A stretch of DNA of 39,643 bases, taken from contig CACNTW010000011.1 of assembly GCA_902623495.1 (NCBI GenBank), positions 1-39,643 of the forward strand. Direction: 5' to 3'. The number at the start of each line of letters is the position of its first letter. The stretch's first letter is position 1. Positions 24,219 through 32,507 of this stretch are shown here, piece after piece. A program made the position numbers and the translations under genes. The notes under the pieces are model-generated. The model searched no databases, was not told where the DNA came from, and saw only the letters and a program-made list of their open reading frames with translations. Source of the stretch: an uncultured Pelagibacteraceae bacterium. GTDB taxonomy: Bacteria > Pseudomonadota > Alphaproteobacteria > Pelagibacterales > Pelagibacteraceae.

Positions 24219-25369
24219 TGGGTCTTCATTTTAGTAAAGAAGAATTCTTAAATAGAAAAGAAAAGACACTAAACTCTATGAAAAATGAGGGTATAGACGC
24301 TCTTATTATGTTTAGACAAGAGTCTATGTATTGGCTCACTGGTTACGACACATTTGGATATGTTTTTTTTCAGGCATTAGTTTTAGATCAAAAGGGTAAT
24401 GTAATATTATTAACTAGAGCTCCAGATTTAAGACAAGCTCAAAACACATCCAATATCAGTGATATAAGAATTTGGGTTGATAAAGATGGTGCTAATCCTG
24501 CTGATGATCTTAGAATAATTTTAGATGAATTAAATTTAAAAGGAAAAAAAATTGGTGTTGAATATGAAGCTTACGGTCTAACAGGAAGAAATGCATTAAG
24601 ACTTAATAAAGTTTTACAAAACTATTGCTCAATTGAAGATAAATCAGAATTAATTACAAAGCTAAGAGTAATAAAATCTAAAGAAGAAATTAATTATGTA
24701 AAAAAAGCAGCAAATTTGGCTGACAAAGCCTTAGATGAAGTTTGGAAGCATGCAAAAGCTGGGGTAAGTGAGTCTAAAATATTAGCTGAAATGAACAGAG
24801 TTATATTTGAGGGTGGTGGAGATTACCCAGCTAATGAATTTATTATAGGGTCTGGCAAGAATGCCTTACTCTGTCGATATCAAGCAGAAAAACAAATACT
24901 TAATAATCAAGATCAGTTAACCATTGAATGGGCTGGAACCTATAGGCACTATCATTCAGCGATGTTTAGAACAATACCCATAGGTAAAGCAGATCTGAAA
25001 CATCATAAAATGCATGAAGCTTGTGTTGAAGCTCTTATAAATTGTGAAAATAAATTAAAGCCTGGAAACAAAATTGGAGATGTTTTTGATGTACATGCAA
25101 AAACTTTTGATAATCATGGTTTTAAAAACTCTAGAATGAATGCGTGTGGGTACTCCTTGGGTGCAACTTTTTCTCCAAATTGGATGGATTGGCCAATGTT
25201 ATACACGGGAAATCCATATGAGATTCAGTCAGGAAATATATTCTTTATGCACATGATATTAATGGACTCAAAAAATCAATTAGCCATGAATTTAGGTGAG
25301 ACTTATCTTGTAACAGATAATGGCAATGAAAGATTAGGAAAACAAAAAATAGATTTAGTGGTTTTGTAA
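24218..25369 (+). CDS. Creatinase/ectoine-hydrolase-like M24-family protein with altered metal site
   Basis: A 383-aa pita-bread-fold protein with an N-terminal creatinase-like domain (residues 8-150) and a C-terminal M24 domain (155-383). By eye, four of the five canonical metal ligands (D, D, H, E, E) are replaced: Glu237, Ala248, Tyr312 (GYSLG in place of GHGIG) and His345; only the last, Glu361, is kept. Loss of metal ligands is known in creatinase and in ectoine hydrolase (DoeA/EutD), which hydrolyse C-N bonds without metal. The motif GATFSPNWMDWP also recalls those enzymes rather than Xaa-Pro peptidases. It is coupled to the upstream FAH-superfamily gene (TAATG). A small N-containing osmolyte as substrate is a hypothesis. 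Confidence 0.82.
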   Translation: MGLHFSKEEFLNRKEKTLNSMKNEGIDALIMFRQESMYWLTGYDTFGYVFFQALVLDQKGNVILLTRAPDLRQAQNTSNISDIRIWVDKDGANPADDLRIILDELNLKGKKIGVEYEAYGLTGRNALRLNKVLQNYCSIEDKSELITKLRVIKSKEEINYVKKAANLADKALDEVWKHAKAGVSESKILAEMNRVIFEGGGDYPANEFIIGSGKNALLCRYQAEKQILNNQDQLTIEWAGTYRHYHSAMFRTIPIGKADLKHHKMHEACVEALINCENKLKPGNKIGDVFDVHAKTFDNHGFKNSRMNACGYSLGATFSPNWMDWPMLYTGNPYEIQSGNIFFMHMILMDSKNQLAMNLGETYLVTDNGNERLGKQKIDLVVL

Positions 25370-25370
25370 A

Positions 25371-25395
25371 ACTTATTTTATTTTTTTAAATAAGT
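25371..25395. terminator. Possible bidirectional hairpin between convergent genes
   Basis: acttattt (25371-25378) pairs with aaataagt (25388-25395) around a loop tattttttt. It lies at the meeting point of the M24 gene (+) and the renalase-like gene (-) and overlaps the stop codon of the latter. The minus-strand transcript would continue TTTTAC after the stem; there is no U-tract on the plus side. The stem is short and AT-rich. Confidence 0.35.
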
Positions 25396-26341
25396 CTTGT
25401 GCACTTAACCACCCGTTTTCTAATCTTGGTCCTCCAAAATAATCACCACACAGTCCGAATTTTAAAGACTTATTCCACAAAGATAATTGTTTAAGTGGCT
25501 TTGAATTAGATGAATACATCCAGCCATGAATCCTTGAGTGATAAATTTTTTTGATTTTTAACTTTGTTAATTTTTCAAATTTTTTAACTAGTTGATTTGT
25601 ATAGTATTGTCTTTTGTTTCTATAATCTTTCGTGAATTTATTACCGTATTTGTATGTGCTCTGAAGTGTCCATAAATCATACTTATAGTTAAATCTTTTC
25701 TTACTATTTTCATAAGCAGCCCAACCAAGTATTTCATCATTAAAAAAGTAACTGCTATTAGATTGCTTTAGCTTATTTGTAACAATCATTACTGTTAAAT
25801 TGGCATCCATTTTAACTTTTTGATTTAAATAAGATTTATTTAGGTATTTTTGTCCTAATTTCTTACTTTGAGGGAATGGGCAAGTCAAAATAAGATTTTT
25901 ACATTTTTGTTTTTCTTCATTTTTGAATGTTAATTCCCAATGATCATTTAATCTCTTTATATTTATTAGTTCGTGCTCAAAATTACATTTAATTTTCTTT
26001 AATAAATGTTTGCTAATAGAGTTATTTCCCTTTGTTCCAATTAATTTTAAATGATTTTTAATTTCTTTAACTGTTTTGTGAAGAAATAAGTGATTACCAC
26101 CCCATTTTTTTAAAACTCTTCTTTTAATAAGTTGATTGGTAAAAGTTTTAAATTTTCTAGATTTTGGAGAGATATATTGAAGCCCGTGATCGAAACCGAC
26201 TTTATCTTTATATTTTTTAAATGAACTCCTTCCACCAAAACCCATTGCTTTGTCATAAACTCCAACGGAATATTTTTTATTTAATAAGTTTGCGATCGTT
26301 GAACCAGAAATTCCTGATCCTATAATGCAAAAATCAAGCAT
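25373..26341 (-). CDS. FAD/NAD(P)-binding oxidoreductase, renalase-like
   Basis: A 322-aa flavoprotein with the N-terminal dinucleotide-binding motif DFCIIGSGISGSTIANLL (residues 3-20). The GFGGRSS motif and FDHGLQYISP follow, the order seen in renalase-like amine oxidases; this group also includes dehydrogenases with NADH specificity. The C-terminal FAD segment is GLCGDYFGGPRLENGWLSAQ, with the usual glycine-rich and serine/alanine pattern. The end is convergent with the M24 gene (3-bp gap). It is preceded by a secreted unknown on the same strand with a 12-bp gap. Natural substrate unknown. Confidence 0.82.
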   Translation of the reverse strand: MLDFCIIGSGISGSTIANLLNKKYSVGVYDKAMGFGGRSSFKKYKDKVGFDHGLQYISPKSRKFKTFTNQLIKRRVLKKWGGNHLFLHKTVKEIKNHLKLIGTKGNNSISKHLLKKIKCNFEHELINIKRLNDHWELTFKNEEKQKCKNLILTCPFPQSKKLGQKYLNKSYLNQKVKMDANLTVMIVTNKLKQSNSSYFFNDEILGWAAYENSKKRFNYKYDLWTLQSTYKYGNKFTKDYRNKRQYYTNQLVKKFEKLTKLKIKKIYHSRIHGWMYSSNSKPLKQLSLWNKSLKFGLCGDYFGGPRLENGWLSAQDLFKKIK

Positions 26342-26353
26342 TTTTCTAAAAAT

Positions 26354-27157
26354 TTAACCTTGAGATGATACTGTGAATTTTACTTTATTATCGTTGTAAT
26401 CTCTTCCTTGGCCTGTTACTCCACCATCTTTTATCCATTTCAAAGTTCCTGCTGCACCCATATTATTTGTACAAGAGATTTGCCATGTGCCTTTTCCATT
26501 TTTTTGCAAACTATATGAGCCCGTGCAATTTCCATCTTTATTAGGTAAAGGAAGATTAATTTTTCCTGAATAATTTTTTTCATCAAATTCTATAGTGCCT
26601 GCGATTAGATCACTATAATTTTGCCAGTTCAATGCAATAGATCTTTTGCCTGTCAATTCGTATCCATCATTAGTTTTTTTTGCAGTTTGCTTATTACTTT
26701 CACTTGATTGACTTGTCGAATTTGAACTTCCTATAAAACCAAGTTCATATAATCTACTGATAATTTCTTCATCAGAAAGTTTACTACTTATTTTAGATAA
26801 TTTGCCTTTTCCTTTATTAATTCCATTCGTCCACTTAATTGTTCTGTATCTTGCAAATAAACTACATTTATCTCCATTAGCATATTTTTTTGACCAAGTT
26901 TCACATTCTTGAATAGCAGCACCTTCGCCACCTTGGCAAGTGCCTTGGGGACAAAAATAATATTGTGTTACATTTCCACCATGATCAACAACAAAAATAT
27001 AAGGTTTTTTTCCTCCTTTTAATCTTACGTATTCAATAAATCTTTCTATTGCATAATCTGACAAATAAAGCTCACCATTTCCTGCTTTAAAAGCATTTGA
27101 GTTCGTTAAAAAAAGAAAATAAAAAATAAATGTTAGGAGAAATTTATAAAATTTCAT
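26354..27157 (-). CDS. Secreted protein of unknown function, 267 aa
   Basis: The N-terminus MKFYKFLLTFIFYFLFLTNSNA is a signal peptide. The first mature half (25-125) has a compact domain with DYAIERFIEYVRLKGGKKPY and a cysteine pair in YYFCPQGTCQGGEG plus two more Cys (ECETW, DKCSLF), suggesting disulfides. A linker rich in Ser/Asn/Gln (about 145-165) leads to a C-terminal beta-rich domain (about 170-267) containing CTGSYSL and ISCTNNMGAAGTLKWIKDG, perhaps another disulfide. The glycine-rich end resembles a small lipid- or ligand-binding beta domain, but I recognise no named family. Upstream is the aminotransferase gene on the same strand, 56 bp away. Confidence 0.7.
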   Translation of the reverse strand: MKFYKFLLTFIFYFLFLTNSNAFKAGNGELYLSDYAIERFIEYVRLKGGKKPYIFVVDHGGNVTQYYFCPQGTCQGGEGAAIQECETWSKKYANGDKCSLFARYRTIKWTNGINKGKGKLSKISSKLSDEEIISRLYELGFIGSSNSTSQSSESNKQTAKKTNDGYELTGKRSIALNWQNYSDLIAGTIEFDEKNYSGKINLPLPNKDGNCTGSYSLQKNGKGTWQISCTNNMGAAGTLKWIKDGGVTGQGRDYNDNKVKFTVSSQG

Positions 27158-27213
27158 AATTGAAGTATATTTTAATAAATTTTTTTTAAAATAAAATTAT
27201 TTAAAAAATTCAA

Positions 27214-28386
27214 CTAACAAAGGTATTCTAATGCTTTTAGTATTCCGCCTTTATTGTAAGGTATTTTAGATTTCATTAAACCCATTTCAACACCTGCCAA
27301 TGTTCCAGCTAACATTAGTTCATTAAAATCACCTAAGTGGCCAATTCTAAAAATTTTACCAGCAACTTTTGCAAGTCCTGTACCTAATGACATATTATAG
27401 TGATCTAAAATAGTTTTTCTTAAAAAATCTGCATCATGACCATCTGGAACCATTACGGCTGTTAATGAATCTGAGTATTCTTCAGGATTTTTACAAAGTA
27501 TTTCTAACCCCCATGAGTTAACTGCAACTCTTGTGGCTTCTGCGAATCTTTTATGTCTTTTGAAAACATTATCTAAACCTTCTTCTGTAAGCATATTAAT
27601 TGCTTCATCCAAACCATAAAATAAATTTGTTGCTGGTGTGTAAGGAAAGTAACCTTTTTTATTATTTTCTAACATCGGTCCCCAATCCCAGTACGATTTT
27701 GGTAATTCAGATGTTTTATATGCCTCTAAAGCTTTAGAACTTATTGCATTAAAAGAAAGTCCAGGTGGTAATAGTAATCCTTTTTGAGAACCACCCACAG
27801 TTACATCAACTTTCCACTCTTCATGTCTATAATCAATAGAACCTAGTGAAGATATCGTATCAACAAATAATAAAGCTGGATGTTCCGCATTATCCATAGC
27901 TTTTCTAATTTCTCCAATTCTACTTGTAACGCCTGTAGAAGTTTCATTATGTACAGCACAAACTGCTTTAATTTTTTTATCTTTGTCTTCTTTTAATTTT
28001 TGTTCAACAATGTTTGGATCTACACCTGTTCTCCAATCACCTTGAACAAAGTCTACTTCAATTTTAAATTTTTGAGCAATATCCCACCAAAGAGTTGAGA
28101 AATGTCCGGTTTCGAACATCAAAATTTTATCTCCAGCACTTAAAGTGTTTACAAGTGCAGCTTCCCAAGCACCTGTTCCTGAAGCTGGAAAAATTATTAC
28201 AGGTTCAGAAGTTTTGAAAATTAATTTTATTCGCTCTAAAACTCTTAATCCTAATTCAGCAAAGTCTGGACCTCTATGATCTATAGTTGGATAATCCATA
28301 GCTCTTAGAACTCTATCTGGAACGTTTGTTGGTCCTGGAATTTGCAAAAAATGTCGACCAGGTCTTATATTATTTGAAATTGCCAT
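27214..28386 (-). CDS. Class V aminotransferase, serine-glyoxylate / alanine-glyoxylate type
   Basis: A 390-aa PLP enzyme. The start GRHFLQIPGPTNVPDRVLRA and the PLP-lysine motif GGSQKGLLLPPGLSF (Lys near residue 200) match the serine-glyoxylate aminotransferase (SgaA)/AGXT group that transfers the amino group of serine, alanine or related donors to glyoxylate. VHNETSTGV and DTISSLGSIDY contain the cofactor-contact residues. The length fits the family (390-400). It diverges from the mandelate-racemase-like gene with only 45 bp between the starts. The group also includes enzymes of other specificity (for example 2-aminoethylphosphonate or purine-derived ureidoglycine transaminases), so the exact substrate is an inference. 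Confidence 0.88.
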   Translation of the reverse strand: MAISNNIRPGRHFLQIPGPTNVPDRVLRAMDYPTIDHRGPDFAELGLRVLERIKLIFKTSEPVIIFPASGTGAWEAALVNTLSAGDKILMFETGHFSTLWWDIAQKFKIEVDFVQGDWRTGVDPNIVEQKLKEDKDKKIKAVCAVHNETSTGVTSRIGEIRKAMDNAEHPALLFVDTISSLGSIDYRHEEWKVDVTVGGSQKGLLLPPGLSFNAISSKALEAYKTSELPKSYWDWGPMLENNKKGYFPYTPATNLFYGLDEAINMLTEEGLDNVFKRHKRFAEATRVAVNSWGLEILCKNPEEYSDSLTAVMVPDGHDADFLRKTILDHYNMSLGTGLAKVAGKIFRIGHLGDFNELMLAGTLAGVEMGLMKSKIPYNKGGILKALEYLC

Positions 28387-28431
28387 ACCGCTGTATATGC
28401 TAAAGAAATTATATAAGCAAATTTATAATGT
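28387..28431. promoter_or_regulatory. 45-bp divergent promoter region, aminotransferase (-) / enolase-superfamily enzyme (+)
   Basis: Start codons of the two divergent genes are only 45 bp apart, so promoters in both directions must overlap each other or extend into coding sequence. TATATAAG and TTATAATG lie in the spacer; TTATAATG touches the + strand start, so the + promoter may give a nearly leaderless message or lie elsewhere. No Shine-Dalgarno on either side. Confidence 0.35.
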
Positions 28432-29586
28432 ATGACAAATAGTAGTAATTTAATTGAAAGCTTAGAGGTTTATGTTCTTAATAATCCAGATGAAGTAAAA
28501 CCACATTGGGTTAGTCACTTTATTGTACCAACAGCTAATGAACTCTTAATTAAAATTAAAACTAAAGATGGACATTCAGGATTTGGTTTAGCAACAAGCT
28601 ACACTGATATAGCTCCTATCATCAAACCATTTTCAAATGGCTTACAAGATTTAATAATTGGGGAAGATCCATTTTGTCCTGAAAAAATTTATGAAAAAAT
28701 TTTCAAATTAACTGATACTCGAACCAGTAGCGAAAAAGGCTGGAGCAGAGAAGCATTAATCAGAATTTCAGCAGCTTTAGATATTGCGTGTTGGGATTTG
28801 ATAGGAAAAGCTTCAAACATCCCATTGTATAAATTATTTGGTGGATACAGAAATAAAATTCCTGTTTATGTTACATGTGCTTACTACAGAGATGGTAAAG
28901 ATGAAAAAGAATTAAGAGATGAGATTCAAAAATTAGTAAATATCGGTCATCAAAGTTTTAAAGTTAAAGTTGGAGGACTTAGTATCAAAGATGATGCTAA
29001 GAGATTAGAGATTATTAGAGATGAAATTGGAAATCAAAAAGGTTTAATGATTGATGTCAATAGAGCGTGGGATCTAAAAACTGCAATTGAAGGTGTAAAA
29101 GAATTTGAGAGATTTAATCCCACATGGATTGAAGAACCAGTTAGATGGGAAGATGATAGAAGAACTTTAAAACTTTTATCAAAACAAACCAAAATTCCAT
29201 TGTCAGGTGGTGAAAGTGAAATAACTATTTATGGATGTAGGTCCATGATTGAAGAAGAGGCAATACAAATTTTACAATTTGATTGTACAATGTTTGGTGG
29301 TTTTACTAATGGAAAAAAACTTTCTGCATTGTGTGAATTAAATCATATAGATGTAGCTCCACATCATGATTGTTATATTCATGCTCCATTAGTAGCATCA
29401 ACTCCAGCTGGGAGAATTGTTGAGTCATTTGATGATGAAAGAGATCCTCTTCAGGCTCAATTATTTGAAAATCCACACAAAATGAGTGATGGATGGATAC
29501 ATTTAAATGAAAAACCTGGTTTAGGTTTAGAGATTTCAGAGGCCGCGTTAAAAAAGTTCGGTAAACTGGTTTACAAAAATAAATAA
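28432..29586 (+). CDS. Mandelate racemase/muconate lactonizing enzyme family protein
   Basis: A 384-aa enolase-superfamily enzyme with an N-terminal capping domain and a C-terminal barrel. The K-x-K catalytic pair is in FKVKVGG (Lys177, Lys179). Metal ligands are Asp208 (IDVNRAWD), Glu234 (WIEEPVRW) and Glu261 (GGESE), followed by Asp284 and the catalytic His311/312 (APHHDCYIH), the mandelate racemase subgroup arrangement. Such enzymes usually dehydrate or epimerise sugar acids or other 2-hydroxy acids. It precedes a FAD/Fe-S hydroxyacid dehydrogenase with a 17-bp gap, suggesting that both act on one hydroxyacid. The substrate is not assignable. Confidence 0.9.
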   Translation: MTNSSNLIESLEVYVLNNPDEVKPHWVSHFIVPTANELLIKIKTKDGHSGFGLATSYTDIAPIIKPFSNGLQDLIIGEDPFCPEKIYEKIFKLTDTRTSSEKGWSREALIRISAALDIACWDLIGKASNIPLYKLFGGYRNKIPVYVTCAYYRDGKDEKELRDEIQKLVNIGHQSFKVKVGGLSIKDDAKRLEIIRDEIGNQKGLMIDVNRAWDLKTAIEGVKEFERFNPTWIEEPVRWEDDRRTLKLLSKQTKIPLSGGESEITIYGCRSMIEEEAIQILQFDCTMFGGFTNGKKLSALCELNHIDVAPHHDCYIHAPLVASTPAGRIVESFDDERDPLQAQLFENPHKMSDGWIHLNEKPGLGLEISEAALKKFGKLVYKNK

Positions 29587-29603
29587 ACCTTTAATTAAGT
29601 TTT

Positions 29604-32507
29604 ATGCGGTTTAATTCAGATCAGATACAAAAAATTGGTAAAGAAATTAGTAGTAAAGTTGACGGAAAAACTTTATTCGATGAATTCTCACGTGGAAGAT
29701 ACAGTACTGATGCTTCTGTATATCAAATTAAACCTCTTGGTGTAGTTCTTCCAAAAGATACCAATGATGTTTTAAGTTTAATGGAGTATTCACAAAAGAA
29801 TTCTGTACCTCTATTAGCGAGAGGAGGTGGGAGTTCTCAATGTGGTCAGACTGTTGGTGAAAGTGTTGTACTCGATTACAGCAAACATCAAAATAAAATT
29901 TTAGAACTTAATGTTGAAGAAAAATATGTATGGGTTCAGCCAGGTGTCGTATTAGATCATCTAAATGCTTATTTGAAGCCTCATGGTCTTTGGTTTCCAG
30001 TAGACGTTTCAACAAGCAGTAGAGCAACTATTGGAGGGATGTCAGCTAACAACTCTTGTGGATCAAGATCTTTATATTATGGCAACATGGTTCATAACGT
30101 ATTAGCAATTGAAGCAATATTGGATGATGGCTCCATATTTAATTTTGATCAAATAAATAAGAATTATTTAGCTACTAAGAACAACCAAGACAGACTTTAT
30201 AAAATCATAGACAAATTTATCGATGTTAGACAACAGGTTGAAGGTGAAATTGATGCTAATTGGCCAACAACACAAAGAAGAGTTGGAGGATATAACATTG
30301 ATTTAATTGATCCAGAAGGATTTAACTCATCCAATCTTCTTGTTGGCTCTGAAGGAACATTGTCTTTATTCAACAAAATAAAATTAAAATTGTCAGAAAT
30401 ACCAAAGAATAAAATTTTAGGTGTCTGCTACTTTGATAATTTTCATCAAGCAATGGAATTATCAAAAGAGATCGTAAAATTAAAACCTACTTGCGTTGAG
30501 TTGATGGACCAAAATTTATTAAATTTAGCAAAAGAAATACCAATGTATGCTGGGGGTATAAAAAAGTACATCAAAGGAAATCCTGAAGCTGTTTTGATGG
30601 TAGAATTTATTGATACCGAGAAAAGTGTATATGAAAAGAAAATTAAGGATCTAGAATATTTAGTTTTAAACCAAAACAAAAAAAATGAGTTTTCATATTA
30701 TTCAGATCTTTCAGAACAGAAAGAAGTTTTTGAAATAAGAAAAGCTGGATTGAATATTTTGATGTCAATGAAAGGTGATAGAAAACCAGTTGCCTTCATT
30801 GAAGATTGTGCGGTTTCTTTAGAACACTTAGCTGACTACACAGCTAGATTAAAAGAAATATTTAAAAAATATGGAACAAGTGGAATGTTTTATGCACACG
30901 CATCTGTTGGAACTCTCCATGTAAGACCAGTTTTAAATATGAAATCTGACAAAGATATACAAAACATGAGATCCATATCTGAAGAAGCTTTTGAAATGGT
31001 TAAAGATTATAAAGGTTCTCACTCAGGAGAACATGGTGATGGGATTGTTAGATCAGAATTTCATGAAATGATGTTTGGTAAAAAAATCACAAATGCATTT
31101 GAAGAAATAAAAGATACATTCGATAGTAAAAACCTTTTAAATCCTGGAAAAATTGTACGGCCATTTAAATCAAATGATAGATCTCTAATGAGATACAAGT
31201 CAGGTTATCAAACTGAAAATATAGATACACATTATGATTGGTCTAATTGGGGTCAATTCTCTGATGCTGTTGAGATGTGTAATAACAATGGTGCTTGTAG
31301 AAAATTAGATTCTGGTGTGATGTGTCCATCATACAGAGTAACTAAAGAAGAAAAAGATTTAGTTCGAGGTAGAGCAAATACTTTAAGATTAGCTTTATCT
31401 AATCAACTTCCAGAGGGTTCATTTGCATCAAAAGAAATGTATGAAACCATGGAATTATGTGTGAGTTGCAAAGCTTGTCAAAGAGAATGTCCTATGTCGG
31501 TTGATATGGCTAAGATGAAATCCGAATTTCTCTCTCATTACTATAAAAAATTTAGTATGCGAATTAAAGATAAAGTTATCTCAGATATGCCTAGACTTAT
31601 TTGGTTATTAAAAATTGTTGCTCCTATATTCAACAAGGTTAAAAACATACCACTAATCTCAACAATCGTTGAAAGGTTTGGTTTTGCAACAGCAAGGTCT
31701 ATGCCTGAAGTTCAAAACCAGAATGCATTAAGAGAAATTTACAACAGTCAGACAGTATCAGAAAATAAAGTAATTCTGTTTGCAGATACATTTAATATTA
31801 ATTTTGAAAATGAAAATTTAGTTTATGCAATTAAAGTACTAAATAAATTTGGTTATCAGGCAGTTATTCCAAGTTTTGGTAAAGACAAATTAAAGAGACC
31901 CCTTTGTTGTGGAAGAACTTATATATCTTACGGTCAATTAGACAAAGCCTCTGAAGAGCTAAATAGATTTAATGATTACGTTATACAAAATAATTATGTA
32001 GATTTACCAGTTGTAGGTATTGAACCATCCTGTTTATTAACATTTAACGATGAGTATCAGACTTTAAAGAATGTAAATAATAAAGAACAAATTAAAAATA
32101 AATTTTATCTACTTGAGGAATTTATTTTAGAACAAATAAGAAATAACAATAATATTAAAGCTAATAAGTTTGATCAAAATGTATTAATTCACGGGCACTG
32201 TCATCAAAAATCACAAGATAGAATGAAGGGGCTAACTAATCTTTTATCAGAATTAAACATTAACAATAAAATGATAGAGTCTAGTTGTTGTGGAATGGCT
32301 GGTTCATTCGGATATGACAGTAAGACTTATGAAGTATCAAAAAAAATGGCTAATCTTTCATTGATACCCGCAATCAATAATAGTAGTGAAAAAGATTTTA
32401 TAGTTGCAAATGGTACAAGTTGCAGACATCAAATATCTGATTTATCTGAGAAAAAAGGTAAGCATGTCTCAGAATTATTATTTAAAATTTTTGAAACTGT
32501 TAATTAA
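29604..32507 (+). CDS. FAD-linked / Fe-S 2-hydroxyacid dehydrogenase (GlcD-GlcF-like fusion)
   Basis: A 967-aa fusion protein. The N-terminal FAD_binding_4 domain (about 40-270) has RGGGSSQCGQTVGES and IGGMSANNSCGSRS. The FAD-oxidase C-terminal domain (about 270-525) includes HSGEHGDGIVRSEF near residue 474. Two ferredoxin-type cysteine clusters follow, near 556-575 (MCNNNGACRK...CPSYR) and 620-632 (CVSCKACQRECP). Two CCG-type heterodisulfide-reductase domains end the protein (PLCCGRT near 768, SSCCGMAGSFG near 895). Enzymes of this plan oxidise D-lactate, D-2-hydroxyglutarate, glycolate or similar and reduce quinone or cytochrome. It shares its TTAA stop with the convergent CoA-transferase gene. 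Which acid it uses is unknown; neighbours suggest the product of the mandelate-racemase-like enzyme or the TRAP substrate. Confidence 0.93.
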   Translation: MRFNSDQIQKIGKEISSKVDGKTLFDEFSRGRYSTDASVYQIKPLGVVLPKDTNDVLSLMEYSQKNSVPLLARGGGSSQCGQTVGESVVLDYSKHQNKILELNVEEKYVWVQPGVVLDHLNAYLKPHGLWFPVDVSTSSRATIGGMSANNSCGSRSLYYGNMVHNVLAIEAILDDGSIFNFDQINKNYLATKNNQDRLYKIIDKFIDVRQQVEGEIDANWPTTQRRVGGYNIDLIDPEGFNSSNLLVGSEGTLSLFNKIKLKLSEIPKNKILGVCYFDNFHQAMELSKEIVKLKPTCVELMDQNLLNLAKEIPMYAGGIKKYIKGNPEAVLMVEFIDTEKSVYEKKIKDLEYLVLNQNKKNEFSYYSDLSEQKEVFEIRKAGLNILMSMKGDRKPVAFIEDCAVSLEHLADYTARLKEIFKKYGTSGMFYAHASVGTLHVRPVLNMKSDKDIQNMRSISEEAFEMVKDYKGSHSGEHGDGIVRSEFHEMMFGKKITNAFEEIKDTFDSKNLLNPGKIVRPFKSNDRSLMRYKSGYQTENIDTHYDWSNWGQFSDAVEMCNNNGACRKLDSGVMCPSYRVTKEEKDLVRGRANTLRLALSNQLPEGSFASKEMYETMELCVSCKACQRECPMSVDMAKMKSEFLSHYYKKFSMRIKDKVISDMPRLIWLLKIVAPIFNKVKNIPLISTIVERFGFATARSMPEVQNQNALREIYNSQTVSENKVILFADTFNINFENENLVYAIKVLNKFGYQAVIPSFGKDKLKRPLCCGRTYISYGQLDKASEELNRFNDYVIQNNYVDLPVVGIEPSCLLTFNDEYQTLKNVNNKEQIKNKFYLLEEFILEQIRNNNNIKANKFDQNVLIHGHCHQKSQDRMKGLTNLLSELNINNKMIESSCCGMAGSFGYDSKTYEVSKKMANLSLIPAINNSSEKDFIVANGTSCRHQISDLSEKKGKHVSELLFKIFETVN

